Shown here in pieces: positions 53,938 through 63,276 of a stretch of DNA of 64,000 bases. This stretch comes from UBA695 sp042691655. Its GTDB lineage: Bacteria; Verrucomicrobiota; Verrucomicrobiia; Chthoniobacterales; Chthoniobacteraceae. The notes below the pieces were generated by a model. The model saw only the letters and a program-made list of their open reading frames with translations, made no database searches and had not been told where the DNA came from. A program made the translations under genes and the position numbers. Where the stretch lies: assembly GCA_042691655.1 (NCBI GenBank), contig CP170506.1, positions 5,394,001-5,458,000 of the forward strand, in the 5' to 3' direction. Each line of letters starts with the position of its first letter. Position 1 is the stretch's first letter.

Positions 53938-55476
53938 ATGTCTAAACCTGTAGTGCTCATCATCCGCGACGGCTGGGGAATCAATCCGAATGGCAAGGCT
54001 TCCGCCGAGGCCGATGGCAATGTGACCCTTCTGGCCCAAACCCCTTTTCACAATGACCTCTACGCCCGCTACCCCGGCTCGGAAATTAGCGCGAGCGGGC
54101 TGAGCGTGGGCTTGCCGGAGGGCCAGATGGGCAACTCCGAGGTGGGCCACCTGAACCTCGGCGCGGGCCGCGTCGTTTACCAGGACCTTACCCGCATCAA
54201 TAAAGCCGTTGCCGAGGGCAAGCTCCAGGAGAACCCCGTTCTCCAGGCCGCCTTTGCCCAGGCCAAGGGCAAGCGCCTCCACTTCATGGGCCTCGTCTCC
54301 GACGGCGGCGTCCACAGCCACATGGAACACTTGGTGGCCCTCTGTAATGCCGCGAAGGCAGCGGGTGTGGACGACATCATGGTCCACGCCATCACCGACG
54401 GCCGCGACTGTTCGCCCACCGGCGGCGCGGAATACCTCAAAAAGCTCGCCGAGGAGCTCAAACCGAGCGGTGCCTACATCGCCACCGTCGTGGGCCGCTA
54501 CTACGCCATGGACCGCGACAACCGCTGGGAGCGCAACAAGCTCGCCTGGGACGCCATCGTGCTGGGCCGCGGTACCGTCTCCACTCTGAGCCCGTCCGAG
54601 ACGGTCAGCGACCTCTACGCCAACGGCCAGACCGACGAATTCCTACCCGCGCTGATCTTCTCCCACGCCAATGAGCAGCGCGTCCATGACGACGACGTCG
54701 TGTTCTTCTTCAACTTCCGCGCCGACCGCGCCCGGCAGATTTCCCAGGCCTTCCTGCGGCCCGATTTCAAGGGATTCGAGCGCGAAGTCACCCCCAAGGT
54801 CCACTTCGTCACCCTCACCCAGTACGACAAAACCTTCGGCTGTCCGTGCGTCTTCGGCCCCGAGGAAATGACCAACCTCCTGGGCGAAGTCGTCAGCCAG
54901 GCGGGTTTGAAACAGCTCCGCATCGCCGAGACCGAGAAATACCCGCACGTTACCTACTTCTTCAACGGCGGCATCGAGGCCCCCTTCGCGCACGAGGACC
55001 GCGTCATCGTCCCGTCGCCCAAGGTCGCCACCTACGACCTGGAGCCCCGCATGAGCGCGGCCGAAGTCACCAAGAAAGTCGTGGCTGACCTGCACAATTA
55101 CGACTTCGTGGTGCTCAACTTCGCCAACCCCGACATGGTGGGCCACACCGGCTTCATCGAGGCGGGCATCAAGGCCGTTGAGACCATCGACGCCGCGGTC
55201 AAAGACGTCGTGGGCGAAATCCTCCGGCTCGGCGGCAAGGCCCTCATCACCGCCGACCACGGCAACTGCGAGCAGATGCGCAACGCCGACGGCTCGCCCA
55301 ACACGGCCCACACGACCAACCTCGTTCACCTGATCTACGTCGGCGAAGACGCCGCGCAGTATAAGCTCAACGACGGCATCCTGGCCGACGTGGCCCCGAC
55401 GCTGCTTACCATGCTCAATCTGCCGATTCCGGCGGAAATGACTGGAAAAAATCTGCTCATCCGCTTGCAATCGTAG
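53938..55476 (+). CDS. gpmI: 2,3-bisphosphoglycerate-independent phosphoglycerate mutase
   Basis: A 512-residue enzyme. It has VLIIRDGWG, MGNSEVGHLNLGAGR with the catalytic Ser, HAITDGRDCSPTGG, and the late NPDMVGHTG and ITADHGNCEQM that bind Mn2+. It changes 3-phosphoglycerate to 2-phosphoglycerate in glycolysis. ATG 53938 starts right before the first motif. It stands before a tRNA-Gln gene. Confidence 0.97.
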   Translation: MSKPVVLIIRDGWGINPNGKASAEADGNVTLLAQTPFHNDLYARYPGSEISASGLSVGLPEGQMGNSEVGHLNLGAGRVVYQDLTRINKAVAEGKLQENPVLQAAFAQAKGKRLHFMGLVSDGGVHSHMEHLVALCNAAKAAGVDDIMVHAITDGRDCSPTGGAEYLKKLAEELKPSGAYIATVVGRYYAMDRDNRWERNKLAWDAIVLGRGTVSTLSPSETVSDLYANGQTDEFLPALIFSHANEQRVHDDDVVFFFNFRADRARQISQAFLRPDFKGFEREVTPKVHFVTLTQYDKTFGCPCVFGPEEMTNLLGEVVSQAGLKQLRIAETEKYPHVTYFFNGGIEAPFAHEDRVIVPSPKVATYDLEPRMSAAEVTKKVVADLHNYDFVVLNFANPDMVGHTGFIEAGIKAVETIDAAVKDVVGEILRLGGKALITADHGNCEQMRNADGSPNTAHTTNLVHLIYVGEDAAQYKLNDGILADVAPTLLTMLNLPIPAEMTGKNLLIRLQS

Positions 55477-55528
55477 AGCCAAACGGCTATCAAGACGCTC
55501 CCCGGTGTTCCGTCGCCGGGGGGTAGAT

Positions 55529-55602
55529 TGCCCGGTGGTGTAAAGGTAGCACAGGTGACTTTGACTCACCTAGTCATAGTTCGAATCTATGCCGGGCAGC
55601 CA
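55529..55602 (+). tRNA. tRNA-Gln (anticodon TTG)
   Basis: All four arms can be drawn. The acceptor TGCCCGG pairs with CCGGGCA, the anticodon stem AGGTGA/TCACCT holds the loop CTTTGAC with anticodon TTG, and the T-arm is CATAG-TTCGAAT-CTATG. CCA is coded at the end. Confidence 0.96.
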
Positions 55603-55622
55603 CTTTTCTCTAGAATGATCCA

Positions 55623-56291
55623 ATGACCACTTCCTGGGGTGCTATTTTCGATTGGGACGGCGTCATTATCGACTCCTCCCGCCACCACAAACGCTCCTGG
55701 GAGCTGCTCGCCGAGGAGGAGCATCTGCCGCTTCCCGAGAACCATTTCGTCCTCGGTTTCGGGCGCAAAAACCAGATCATCATTCCCGAGATTTACCGCT
55801 GGGCCACCGACCCCGCGGAGATCGAGCGCCTGGGCAACCGCAAAGAGGAGCTTTACCGCGAACTGATGGCCTCCGAGCCCCTGGAGCCGCTTCCCGGCGT
55901 GCGCGAATGGCTCGAAGCCCTCCGCGACGCGGGCATTCCCCGGGCCGTCGGCTCCTCCACGCCGCGCGCAAACCTGGACGCCGCCTTGGCCCGCCTCGGC
56001 ATCGCCCCGCTTTTTGACGCCATTGTTGCTGCCGAGGATGTGACCCTCGGCAAGCCCAACCCCGAGGTCTTCCTGAAAGCGGCGGCGCGTATCGGGCGCA
56101 AGCCGGAGCGTTGCGTGGTTTTTGAGGACGCCTTTGCGGGCATCGAAGCCGCGCGGGCGGGCGGCATGCGCGTCATCGCCATTGCCACGACCCACCCGCT
56201 TGAGGAACTGGGCATGGCCGACCGGGCCGTGCACACCGTGAAGGAGCTGAGCGTCGGGGCGTTGGCGGCCTGGTTCCCGCCAGAAGCCTAG
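55623..56291 (+). CDS. HAD-superfamily hydrolase, beta-phosphoglucomutase-like
   Basis: A 222-residue protein. Motif I is FDWDGVIIDS, with both Asp residues, motif II is VGSSTPR, then GKPNPEVFLKAA (Lys) and FEDAFAGIEAARAGGM. A helical cap lies after motif I. The family includes beta-phosphoglucomutases and sugar phosphatases. The substrate is not clear. Its stop overlaps that of the convergent protease by 4 bases. Confidence 0.88.
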   Translation: MTTSWGAIFDWDGVIIDSSRHHKRSWELLAEEEHLPLPENHFVLGFGRKNQIIIPEIYRWATDPAEIERLGNRKEELYRELMASEPLEPLPGVREWLEALRDAGIPRAVGSSTPRANLDAALARLGIAPLFDAIVAAEDVTLGKPNPEVFLKAAARIGRKPERCVVFEDAFAGIEAARAGGMRVIAIATTHPLEELGMADRAVHTVKELSVGALAAWFPPEA

Positions 56292-57949
56292 AACCAGCTC
56301 GAAGAGCGCTGTTCGATCTGATAGGAGAGGTCTTTATAAACCTCGGCGCGGAAGCTGATCTGCTCCTCCATCATGCGGCGGAAGTAATCGTAGCCGGTTC
56401 GCATATCGAAGCTCGGAATGTCGTTCCTGCTGACGCTGCGAAGGTCTCCCAGGAACTGTTGAAGGATCATTTTCTGCTCCCCGTCGGACAGGCGGTTGCG
56501 CCCCTTCACCCGGCCGGAGAACGACTGCATGACCCGCTGCATCCCGGGTGATTTGTAATAGCTCGGTTCGAAGCGGCTGCCGCTTTTCGAGTCGAAGAGC
56601 CGGACGAAATCGTCGCTGACGGACTCGATCTTTCCGACGGTCGCTCCCTGGCTGAACAGGACCTGCCAGTTGATCGGCTCCCAGGTTTTGACGGAATCGA
56701 GGCGGTAGCCGAACCGCCGGATGTCGGTGGTCACGGTGTCGCCGTTGTTCTTTACCTCGCGTTTGATCAGATAGGTGGCGATGCCGATGACCTTCCCCGT
56801 GGCTTTGTGCACGATGGGGCTGCCGCTGTTGCCGGGTTCAAACGGGGCGTCCACCTCGATCAGGTTCGGGCCGATCCCCTGGATTTTCCCCTCCACCGGC
56901 TTGACCACCATGGCTCCCCGGACGTTGCCGAGCACGGCCACTTCGTCGCCGATTTTGATGCTGGTGTCGAGGTTCTCCAGGACGCTGAAACTCTTGGGCG
57001 GGTTCTGGACTTCCATCCGCACGATATCGTGCCCCACTGCGACGCCGCCCGCTCCGACAGTGAGCCCGCCGCCCTTGACGTTGGTCAGCTTGAAGCCCGG
57101 GCTGAAGCAGATGACGTGGGCATTGGATATGACGTAGGGCTTTCCATCCATCGTGCAGACAAAGCCGCTCCCGGTGCTCTCCTTGCCCTCTACGATGAGG
57201 AGAGCGTCGGAGTATTCGGAGACGATTTTCGCGGTTTCGGCGCTGGGCTGGGCCGGGGCGGGGGCCGAAGGCGGCGGGATGGCTCCGACGGGCTGGGACG
57301 CGGGAGCGGGTGAGCCCGGAGTGCCGGGCGCGAAAGCGGCGCTGTTGGCGACGACCAGCTTTTCGCCGACCGTCAGCGAACTGAGGATCGCGCTGAGGTC
57401 CTGGGCCGTCGCGCCGTCCTCCTTGCCTCGCGAAAGGGAGAGCCGGACAATGGCCGCTTCTCCGGCGGCGGCTTCGGTAAAGATGCGCTCATCGCCCGCC
57501 GCGCCTTTGCCCGTGATCTCGACCGTCACGATCCGGGTGCCCTTGGAGGAATTGCTGGTGGTCGTTTTAACGTCCGTGGGGCTGTAGCCGAGGTTGAGCA
57601 TCGAGCAGAGGAGCTTTTCGGTCTCCGCCTGGACGCCGCGGTCGCCGTCGAGCGGGGAGGGGCCGGGAGACTGGAAGGCGGTGCGGTATACCGAGAGCAG
57701 CACGCGGCGGCGGGGATCCTCCGGGCGGGCGGTCAGCAGCAGCGTGGAGGCCTTGGTATCGAGGCACGAAGGAGCCGCCGAGGGCGTCCCGTCCTGGTGG
57801 TTTTCGATGACTCTCCAGCCGGGAGGCAGGGCGAGATTGGTGTCCGAGCCGACTTTGATCTGTTGCGCGAACAGCGGGAGAGGGCCCGTCAGCAGCGCCA
57901 TGCCGAGCATCCGAACCAGAAAACTTCCATGCAGTGGAGATAGGGGCAT
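56288..57949 (-). CDS. Secreted trypsin-like serine protease
   Basis: A 553-residue protein with a signal peptide (about 1-28, ending LFAQ). After a Pro/Ala-rich linker the S1-type domain (about 240-400) has GSGFVC, SNAHVI (His), VGHDIVRMEV (Asp) and GNSGSPI (Ser), a full triad. The C-terminal 150 residues are helical and not recognised. No PDZ domain is seen, unlike DegP. It is exported or periplasmic. Confidence 0.86.
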   Translation of the reverse strand: MPLSPLHGSFLVRMLGMALLTGPLPLFAQQIKVGSDTNLALPPGWRVIENHQDGTPSAAPSCLDTKASTLLLTARPEDPRRRVLLSVYRTAFQSPGPSPLDGDRGVQAETEKLLCSMLNLGYSPTDVKTTTSNSSKGTRIVTVEITGKGAAGDERIFTEAAAGEAAIVRLSLSRGKEDGATAQDLSAILSSLTVGEKLVVANSAAFAPGTPGSPAPASQPVGAIPPPSAPAPAQPSAETAKIVSEYSDALLIVEGKESTGSGFVCTMDGKPYVISNAHVICFSPGFKLTNVKGGGLTVGAGGVAVGHDIVRMEVQNPPKSFSVLENLDTSIKIGDEVAVLGNVRGAMVVKPVEGKIQGIGPNLIEVDAPFEPGNSGSPIVHKATGKVIGIATYLIKREVKNNGDTVTTDIRRFGYRLDSVKTWEPINWQVLFSQGATVGKIESVSDDFVRLFDSKSGSRFEPSYYKSPGMQRVMQSFSGRVKGRNRLSDGEQKMILQQFLGDLRSVSRNDIPSFDMRTGYDYFRRMMEEQISFRAEVYKDLSYQIEQRSSSWF

Positions 57950-58056
57950 ACGCGATACGCAGTTAATCCATTGCCTTGTTACGCCTGATGCCGCCGCCTT
58001 GGAAGAAAAATAATCTGTGAAAATGGAGCCGATCCGGCGATACCTTCACTCTTCTC

Positions 58057-59124
58057 ATGACGCTCCTTACGATTCCCGAGATCAAACGCGCCGCCCAGGC
58101 CCAGGAAAGCCGGGTCGAGGCCTGCTTCCATGCCCAGGCCGACGCGGTGACGCCGAAGCAAACCCGCGACGGCAAGCCCTACTGGGAGCTGACCGCCGCC
58201 GATGCCGAGGGGAAGCTGACGCTGCGCGCCTGGAGCGATTCCCCGGCCTACGCTTTTTGCGAGAGCCTGCCGCAGGGGGCCTTTGTCGAGGTGGAGGGGG
58301 AGTTCTCCGCGCATCCGGCCTTCGGGGTCGAGGCGCGCCGCTGGACGGGCCGCGTCCTGGAGGAGACCGAGGTGGAGCTGCTCCTCGGGGGGCCTGCTAC
58401 ACTGCGCGAAAAGCAGGCACGGGATTTTGAGACCCTCCGCACGCTCCTGGGGAGCATCGGCGACCCCCGGCTGCACGCGATTTGCCGGATGTTTTTGGAG
58501 GAATTCGGCGATCGTTTCCGCCGCACCGCCGCCGCGCGCACCTATCACCATGCCCGCCGGGGCGGCTTGGTCGAGCACGTCGCCCAGATGCTCCGCGCCG
58601 CCGACGCCCTTGCCGGGGTCTACCCTCAGCTCAACCGCGATCTGCTCCTCTCCGGGGTCTTTTTCCACGATTGCGGCAAGCTCTGGGAATGCTGCCCCGA
58701 GCCGCGCGGGTTCGCGATGCCCTATGACGAGCGGGGCGAGCTGATCGGCCACATTTCCATCGGCATCGAGGCCATCAACGCCCTCTGGCGCAAGCTCTTT
58801 GCCTCCGAGGAAGCGGCGGGGTGGGCGGGTCTTACCCCGTCCAGCGAAGATGTGCGCAATCACTTGATCCATCTCATCGCCGCGCACCATGGCGAAATGG
58901 CGTTCGGCTCTCCGGTGCTTCCTAAAACGCCCGAGGCCATCGCCCTTCACCACATCGACAACCTCGACGCCAAGCTCGAAATGATGTCGTCGGCCTACGC
59001 CACCGGGGCCACGGTCGCCCCGCGCATCCTGGAACGCGTCAGGCCGCTGCCCGCCAACCTCGTCGTCCCGCTGGCGAAGTTCACTCCTCCTCCCGGGGAA
59101 TCTTCATCTCGAAGCGGGGAATAA
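58057..59124 (+). CDS. HD-domain nuclease, YhaM-like (OB-fold plus HD)
   Basis: A 355-residue protein. An OB-fold (about 15-110) precedes an HD domain with TYHHARRGGLVEHVAQM, FFHDCGKLWE (HD pair) and AAHHGEMAFGSP. This is the layout of YhaM-type 3'-5' exoribonucleases. It ends with a Pro/Ser-rich tail that lies over the end of apaG on the other strand by 44 bases. Confidence 0.88.
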   Translation: MTLLTIPEIKRAAQAQESRVEACFHAQADAVTPKQTRDGKPYWELTAADAEGKLTLRAWSDSPAYAFCESLPQGAFVEVEGEFSAHPAFGVEARRWTGRVLEETEVELLLGGPATLREKQARDFETLRTLLGSIGDPRLHAICRMFLEEFGDRFRRTAAARTYHHARRGGLVEHVAQMLRAADALAGVYPQLNRDLLLSGVFFHDCGKLWECCPEPRGFAMPYDERGELIGHISIGIEAINALWRKLFASEEAAGWAGLTPSSEDVRNHLIHLIAAHHGEMAFGSPVLPKTPEAIALHHIDNLDAKLEMMSSAYATGATVAPRILERVRPLPANLVVPLAKFTPPPGESSSRSGE

Positions 59125-59467
59125 GCGTCGCCACCGGCTCGCCCGTTTCGCTCGATCCGAAAAACGCCCCCTCGGCCACGCTGTCGGTCGCCACGACGTG
59201 GTAGGAGTGGTAGGAAAAATGCTCGCCCGGCTCCAGGCGGGGCGTTTTGCCCACCACGCCGTCCCCCTCGATGACGATCCGGTTCCCCTTCTCGTCGGTG
59301 ACGACCCACTTGCGGCCCCGGATGGTGACGGTCTCCTCTGAACGGTTTTCAATCGTCAGGTAGTAGGCAAAGGGGTGGGGCCGTTCCGCCGGGGTCTCCA
59401 GCTTGGGCATATACACCAGTTTGTCGAGCGTGACGCGAAGCGACTCGAGTTGACGAAAGGATGCCAT
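59081..59467 (-). CDS. apaG: ApaG protein
   Basis: A 128-residue protein of normal ApaG length. It has FAYYLTIENRSEETVTIRGRKWVVTDEKGN, and GVVGKTPRLEPGEHFSYHSY, typical of the family's Ig-like fold. Its role is not settled, with links to Co2+ resistance and to Ap4A levels. It is convergent with the YhaM-like gene. Confidence 0.94.
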   Translation of the reverse strand: MASFRQLESLRVTLDKLVYMPKLETPAERPHPFAYYLTIENRSEETVTIRGRKWVVTDEKGNRIVIEGDGVVGKTPRLEPGEHFSYHSYHVVATDSVAEGAFFGSSETGEPVATLIPRFEMKIPREEE

Positions 59468-59577
59468 GGTTAAATCCGCGTCAATATGGACTCGGTGCCG
59501 GGCATTTTCCAGTGATAATCCCGGCAGATTTTTCGCGGGGCTTGCGGCGGGGGAGGCGGGTCGCTACGTTTCGCCTG

Positions 59578-60369
59578 ATGTCCATTCCCGTCGCCCTTTC
59601 CATCGCCGGTTCCGATTGCAGCGCCGGAGCCGGGGCCCAGGCCGATCTGAAAACGTTCTCCGCGCTCGGCGTCTACGGCCTGACCGCCCTGACTTGCGTG
59701 GTGGCGGAGGTCCCCGGGCGGGTCGGCTCCATCGCTCCGCTGCCGCCCGAGGTGGTGGCCGAGCAGATCCGGATGTGTTTTGAGACCTTCCCCGTGGCAG
59801 CGGTGAAAACGGGGATGCTCCATTCCCGGGGCGTCGTGGAGGCCGTGGCCTGGGAGCTGGAGAAAGTGCGCCCCGAGGCGCTCGTGGTCGACCCCGTGAT
59901 GGTGGCTACCAGCGGCACGCCGCTCCTTGAGCCCTCGGCGGCAGAGAGCGTCCGGGAGCGGATTCTCCCCCTGGCGCGCCTGGTAACGCCGAACCTGGCC
60001 GAGACCACCGCGCTCCTGGGTCGCCCCGTGACCGGGATTAAGGAAATGACCGAGGCGGGCCGGGTGCTTTGCGGCCAGTACGGCTGCGCCTTTTTGATCA
60101 AGGGAGGGCATCTTAAGGGGGAGGCGGCGGATGTCCTCGTCACCCCGGATGGGGCCGAGGAGGTCTTTACCGCCGCGCGAGTCGCGGGCGTCTCCACCCA
60201 CGGCACCGGCTGCACCCTCTCCGCTGCCATCGCCGCCGGGCTGGCGCGCGGGCTGGAGCTGCGGGTGGCGGTGGCCGAGGCAAAGGCGTTCGTCACCCGG
60301 GCCATTGCCGGGTCGTGCCGCTGGGATGGCGTCGAGACGCTCAACCACGGGGGCTTCGTCGGCGTATAA
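59578..60369 (+). CDS. thiD: Hydroxymethylpyrimidine/phosphomethylpyrimidine kinase
   Basis: A 263-residue ribokinase-fold enzyme. It has SIAGSDCSAGAGAQADLKTFSALG at the start, AVKTGML, VVDPVMVATSG, LVTPNLAETTALLG and STHGTGCTLSAAIAAGLA. It adds both phosphates to HMP for thiamine. ATG 59578 starts three residues before the first motif. No TPP riboswitch is evident ahead of it. Confidence 0.95.
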   Translation: MSIPVALSIAGSDCSAGAGAQADLKTFSALGVYGLTALTCVVAEVPGRVGSIAPLPPEVVAEQIRMCFETFPVAAVKTGMLHSRGVVEAVAWELEKVRPEALVVDPVMVATSGTPLLEPSAAESVRERILPLARLVTPNLAETTALLGRPVTGIKEMTEAGRVLCGQYGCAFLIKGGHLKGEAADVLVTPDGAEEVFTAARVAGVSTHGTGCTLSAAIAAGLARGLELRVAVAEAKAFVTRAIAGSCRWDGVETLNHGGFVGV

Positions 60370-60418
60370 GGGGTTGCCGGGCAGCGGCCTGATGGCGTAT
60401 AAAGGTTTCCCCCTAACC

Positions 60419-60676
60419 ATGGTTCCCCAGTTTCTAGAACTTCTGCGCTGCCCCGAGAGCGGTCAGCGCCTGTCCCTGGCGCCTGCCGAAGTGCTGGCCG
60501 GGCTGGAGGCGCTTCGCTGCGAGGGAGTGCTCTCCGTTCCCGCCGCCGCTCCTCAGTGGGACCCCGCTCTGCCGCTGGATGCCGTACTGGTGCGCGAGGA
60601 TGGCCGGGTGGGCTACCCCGTGCAGGGCGGCATCCCCATTTTGTTGCCAGGGCACGGGTTTGCCCTCGGAAAATGA
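60419..60676 (+). CDS. Trm112-like small protein
   Basis: An 85-residue protein with the layout of the Trm112/YcaR (UPF0434) type: FLELLRCPESGQRL at the start and GRVGYPVQGGIPILLPG at the end. A typical family zinc site needs more Cys; only one Cys is left in each half. An earlier start at 60392 adds nine residues. It stands after thiD and before the ABC genes. Confidence 0.75.
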   Translation: MVPQFLELLRCPESGQRLSLAPAEVLAGLEALRCEGVLSVPAAAPQWDPALPLDAVLVREDGRVGYPVQGGIPILLPGHGFALGK

Positions 60677-60743
60677 AGGCAAAAAGAAGCCAAAAGCGCG
60701 TAATCTGCTATCTTCCCGGTTTGACGATCCTTTTTTCACTTCC

Positions 60744-61583
60744 ATGTCTGAACCCGCCATTTCGATTCGGAACTTAACCAAGGTCTACCCCATCCCGTTC
60801 AAGCGGGAGCGGGTGGTGGCCGTCCACGATCTCTCGCTTTCCGTCGAGCCGGGGCAGGTCTACGGGCTCCTCGGGCCGAACGGCTCGGGCAAGAGCACGA
60901 CCATGAAGATCCTGCTCGGCCTAGTGAGCGCCACTTCGGGCACGACGCGGATTTTCGGCCGCGACTCGACCCGCGTGGAGAGCCACGAGGAGGTCGGCTA
61001 CCTGCCGGAGAACCCCTATTTTTACAAATTTCTGACTGCGGGCGAGACGCTCCGCTTCTACGGGCGGCTTTGCGGCATGGGGGGCCAGGTCCTCCGGGAC
61101 CGCGTGCACGAGCTGCTCAAGGTCGTCGGGCTGGAGGACGCCGAGCACCGCCGCCTCGGGGGCTTTTCCAAGGGGATGCTCCAGCGCATCGGGCTGGCCC
61201 AGGCGCTCATCCAGGAGCCGCGCTTGCTGGTGCTCGACGAGCCGACGGCGGGCGTTGACCCGGCCGGTTCGCGCGATATCCGGGACCTCATTTTGCAATT
61301 CAAAGCGCGGGGCATCACCGTGCTGCTCTGCTCCCACCTGCTCGGCCAGGTGCAGGAGGTGTGCGACCGCGTGGGGATTCTCCACAAGGGCCGCCTCGTC
61401 TGCGAAGGGGAGCTCGACAAGCTCGTGGCCATCGAAAACCAGACCCAGCTGATCTTTGAGAACGCCTCGCCCGAGTTGCTGGCCCGCTTCGAGGCCGAGG
61501 CCGCGGCGTGCGGCGCGCGGCTGGTTGAAAAAAGCAAACCCCACGCCCCGCTGGAACGCTTCTTCCTGGAGGTGACGAAATGA
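60744..61583 (+). CDS. ABC transporter ATP-binding protein
   Basis: A 279-residue ATPase. Walker A is GPNGSGKSTT, the signature is LGGFSKGMLQRIGLA, Walker B is LLVLDEPTAGVDP and the switch His is in CSHLL. It is of the ABC-2-type export class. ATG 60744 fits the family start. Its end overlaps the permease start by 4 bases. Confidence 0.95.
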   Translation: MSEPAISIRNLTKVYPIPFKRERVVAVHDLSLSVEPGQVYGLLGPNGSGKSTTMKILLGLVSATSGTTRIFGRDSTRVESHEEVGYLPENPYFYKFLTAGETLRFYGRLCGMGGQVLRDRVHELLKVVGLEDAEHRRLGGFSKGMLQRIGLAQALIQEPRLLVLDEPTAGVDPAGSRDIRDLILQFKARGITVLLCSHLLGQVQEVCDRVGILHKGRLVCEGELDKLVAIENQTQLIFENASPELLARFEAEAAACGARLVEKSKPHAPLERFFLEVTK

Positions 61584-62488
61584 GCGAAGTAACCGTTATC
61601 CCTACCGCTTCCCCGGCCCGGCACCGCGCTTTTTCCCTGGTGCGCATTTGGGCCCTGGCTGCCAATACCCTGCTCGATTTGATCCGGCAGAAGGTTTTCT
61701 ATTTCCTGATCGTCTTCGCGCTCGTCCTCATCGGCTGCTCCTGCTTCATGGACTTCATCCGGCCCGAGCTGCAATTCCAGGTCATCAAAGACGTCTCGCT
61801 CGGGGCCATGTCGATCTTCACCTGGCTGCTCTCCGTGCTGGCCACGGCCATGCTCCTGCCCAAGGACATCGAGGACCGGACGCTCTACACCATCCTTGCC
61901 AAGCCCGTCCCCCGGTTCGAGTACCTGCTGGGGAAGCTCGGGGGCGTGCTGCTGCTCCTGGCCGTTTCCACGGTGCTCATGGGGGCGATGTTCTCCGTGG
62001 TCCTCTATGCCAAGGAGCAATTCGTCGTTGCCGGGCTGCGGCATGAGATGGCTGGCAACCCGGCCGCGCTGGCCGAGGCGCTTAAAGGCGTTTACGCGGG
62101 CACGTTCAGCGGCGCGCTCGTCGCCGGGATCATCGCCATCTACCTGAAGGCGGCCATCTTCGCGGCCTTGACGCTCTTTATCTCCACCTTTGCCAGCTCG
62201 TACATCTTCACCGTGGTGATCTCGGTGGCCGTCTACCTGATCGGCCACCTGGTGCCAATGGCGCGGGACTACTGCCTGAGCGGCGGAGGCGGCTTCGTGG
62301 CGAAGGCGACCGTGGCCGTGGTCGCGCTGCTCTTCCCAGATCTCCAGCTCTTTAACCTGACCGACGACATCGTGGCCGGGAACGCCATACCGCTGCCCAT
62401 CTTCCTGCACACCTGCGGCCTCGGGTTCCTCTATATCGCGGTGTACACGTGCGCGGCTTACTTTACTTTCGCCAAAAAGGAACTGTGA
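61580..62488 (+). CDS. ABC-2-type transporter permease
   Basis: A 302-residue protein with about six membrane helices (e.g. VFYFLIVFALVLIGCSCFMDF, VLLLLAVSTVLMGAMFSVVLY). It has the ABC-2 pattern ILAKPVPRFEYLLGKLGGVLLLL. The start ATG is in the end of the ATPase gene. The substrate is not known. The next gene starts inside its stop codon. Confidence 0.92.
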   Translation: MSEVTVIPTASPARHRAFSLVRIWALAANTLLDLIRQKVFYFLIVFALVLIGCSCFMDFIRPELQFQVIKDVSLGAMSIFTWLLSVLATAMLLPKDIEDRTLYTILAKPVPRFEYLLGKLGGVLLLLAVSTVLMGAMFSVVLYAKEQFVVAGLRHEMAGNPAALAEALKGVYAGTFSGALVAGIIAIYLKAAIFAALTLFISTFASSYIFTVVISVAVYLIGHLVPMARDYCLSGGGGFVAKATVAVVALLFPDLQLFNLTDDIVAGNAIPLPIFLHTCGLGFLYIAVYTCAAYFTFAKKEL

Positions 62489-63252
62489 AACGGATTGCCG
62501 CCATATTGGTTCTGCTCCTTGCTTTCGGAGCCGCGAAGTTCCCGCTGGAGCAGCGGATTGGCGAAGCGCATCGCGCCGCGTACTTCCACGGGGCGAAGCT
62601 GAATATCTCCCTGCGCGAGCAGATCGGGCAGGGGGCCTTCCTCGCGGCCTTGAGCGGGTTCCGAGGGGTCATCGCCGATATCCTGGCGCTCCAGGCCAAC
62701 GACGCCTGGGAGAATACCCAGTGGAGCCGGGTCCACTTCCTCTACAAACAGATCACCACCCTGGAGCCGCGCGTCACGGTCTATTGGGAGATGGCGGCCT
62801 ACTATATGGCCTATGACGCCGCTGCCGCCGCGCTTCAGGACGAAAAACAGCCCCGGCAACTGCTCCGCGTCAAGGCCTCCCGGGAGTACATGCAGCTGGG
62901 CCGCGAGTTCCTGGAAGACGGCGTCAGCAACAACCCTGACCGATTCGTTCTCTACAACCGCCTGGGCCACGTGCTCATGACCAAGCTCCACGACCACTAC
63001 GGCGCCTACGAAGCCTACACCAAGGCGGCCGGGTTCCCCGATTGCATGGGGTATGAGAAACGCTTCGCCGCCTACGAGCTGGCGCAATGCCCCGGCTACG
63101 AGCGCCAGGCATACGATCTGCTCCTGGGACTCTACCGCGAGGGCCAGGTGGAGCGGACTTCCACGCTCCTCAAGCGACTGGGGGCCGTTGAAGAAAAACT
63201 CGACATCCCCCTTGAGCAAAGAGTTTACAAGCCCCCTACAAAAAACCCATAG
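62485..63252 (+). CDS. TPR-like protein co-transcribed with the ABC transporter
   Basis: A 255-residue protein, starting at GTG inside the permease stop (GTGA). A signal anchor (about 2-20) is followed by helical repeats (VYWEMAAYYMAYDAAAAAL, SNNPDRFVLYNRLGHVLMTKLHDHYGAYEAYTKAAG) of the TPR kind. The tie with the ABC genes suggests an exported or membrane-bound helper for the transporter. No exact family is known to me. Confidence 0.8.
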   Translation: MKRIAAILVLLLAFGAAKFPLEQRIGEAHRAAYFHGAKLNISLREQIGQGAFLAALSGFRGVIADILALQANDAWENTQWSRVHFLYKQITTLEPRVTVYWEMAAYYMAYDAAAAALQDEKQPRQLLRVKASREYMQLGREFLEDGVSNNPDRFVLYNRLGHVLMTKLHDHYGAYEAYTKAAGFPDCMGYEKRFAAYELAQCPGYERQAYDLLLGLYREGQVERTSTLLKRLGAVEEKLDIPLEQRVYKPPTKNP

Positions 63253-63276
63253 TAGCCCCTCCCCCCTTCCGGTCCC

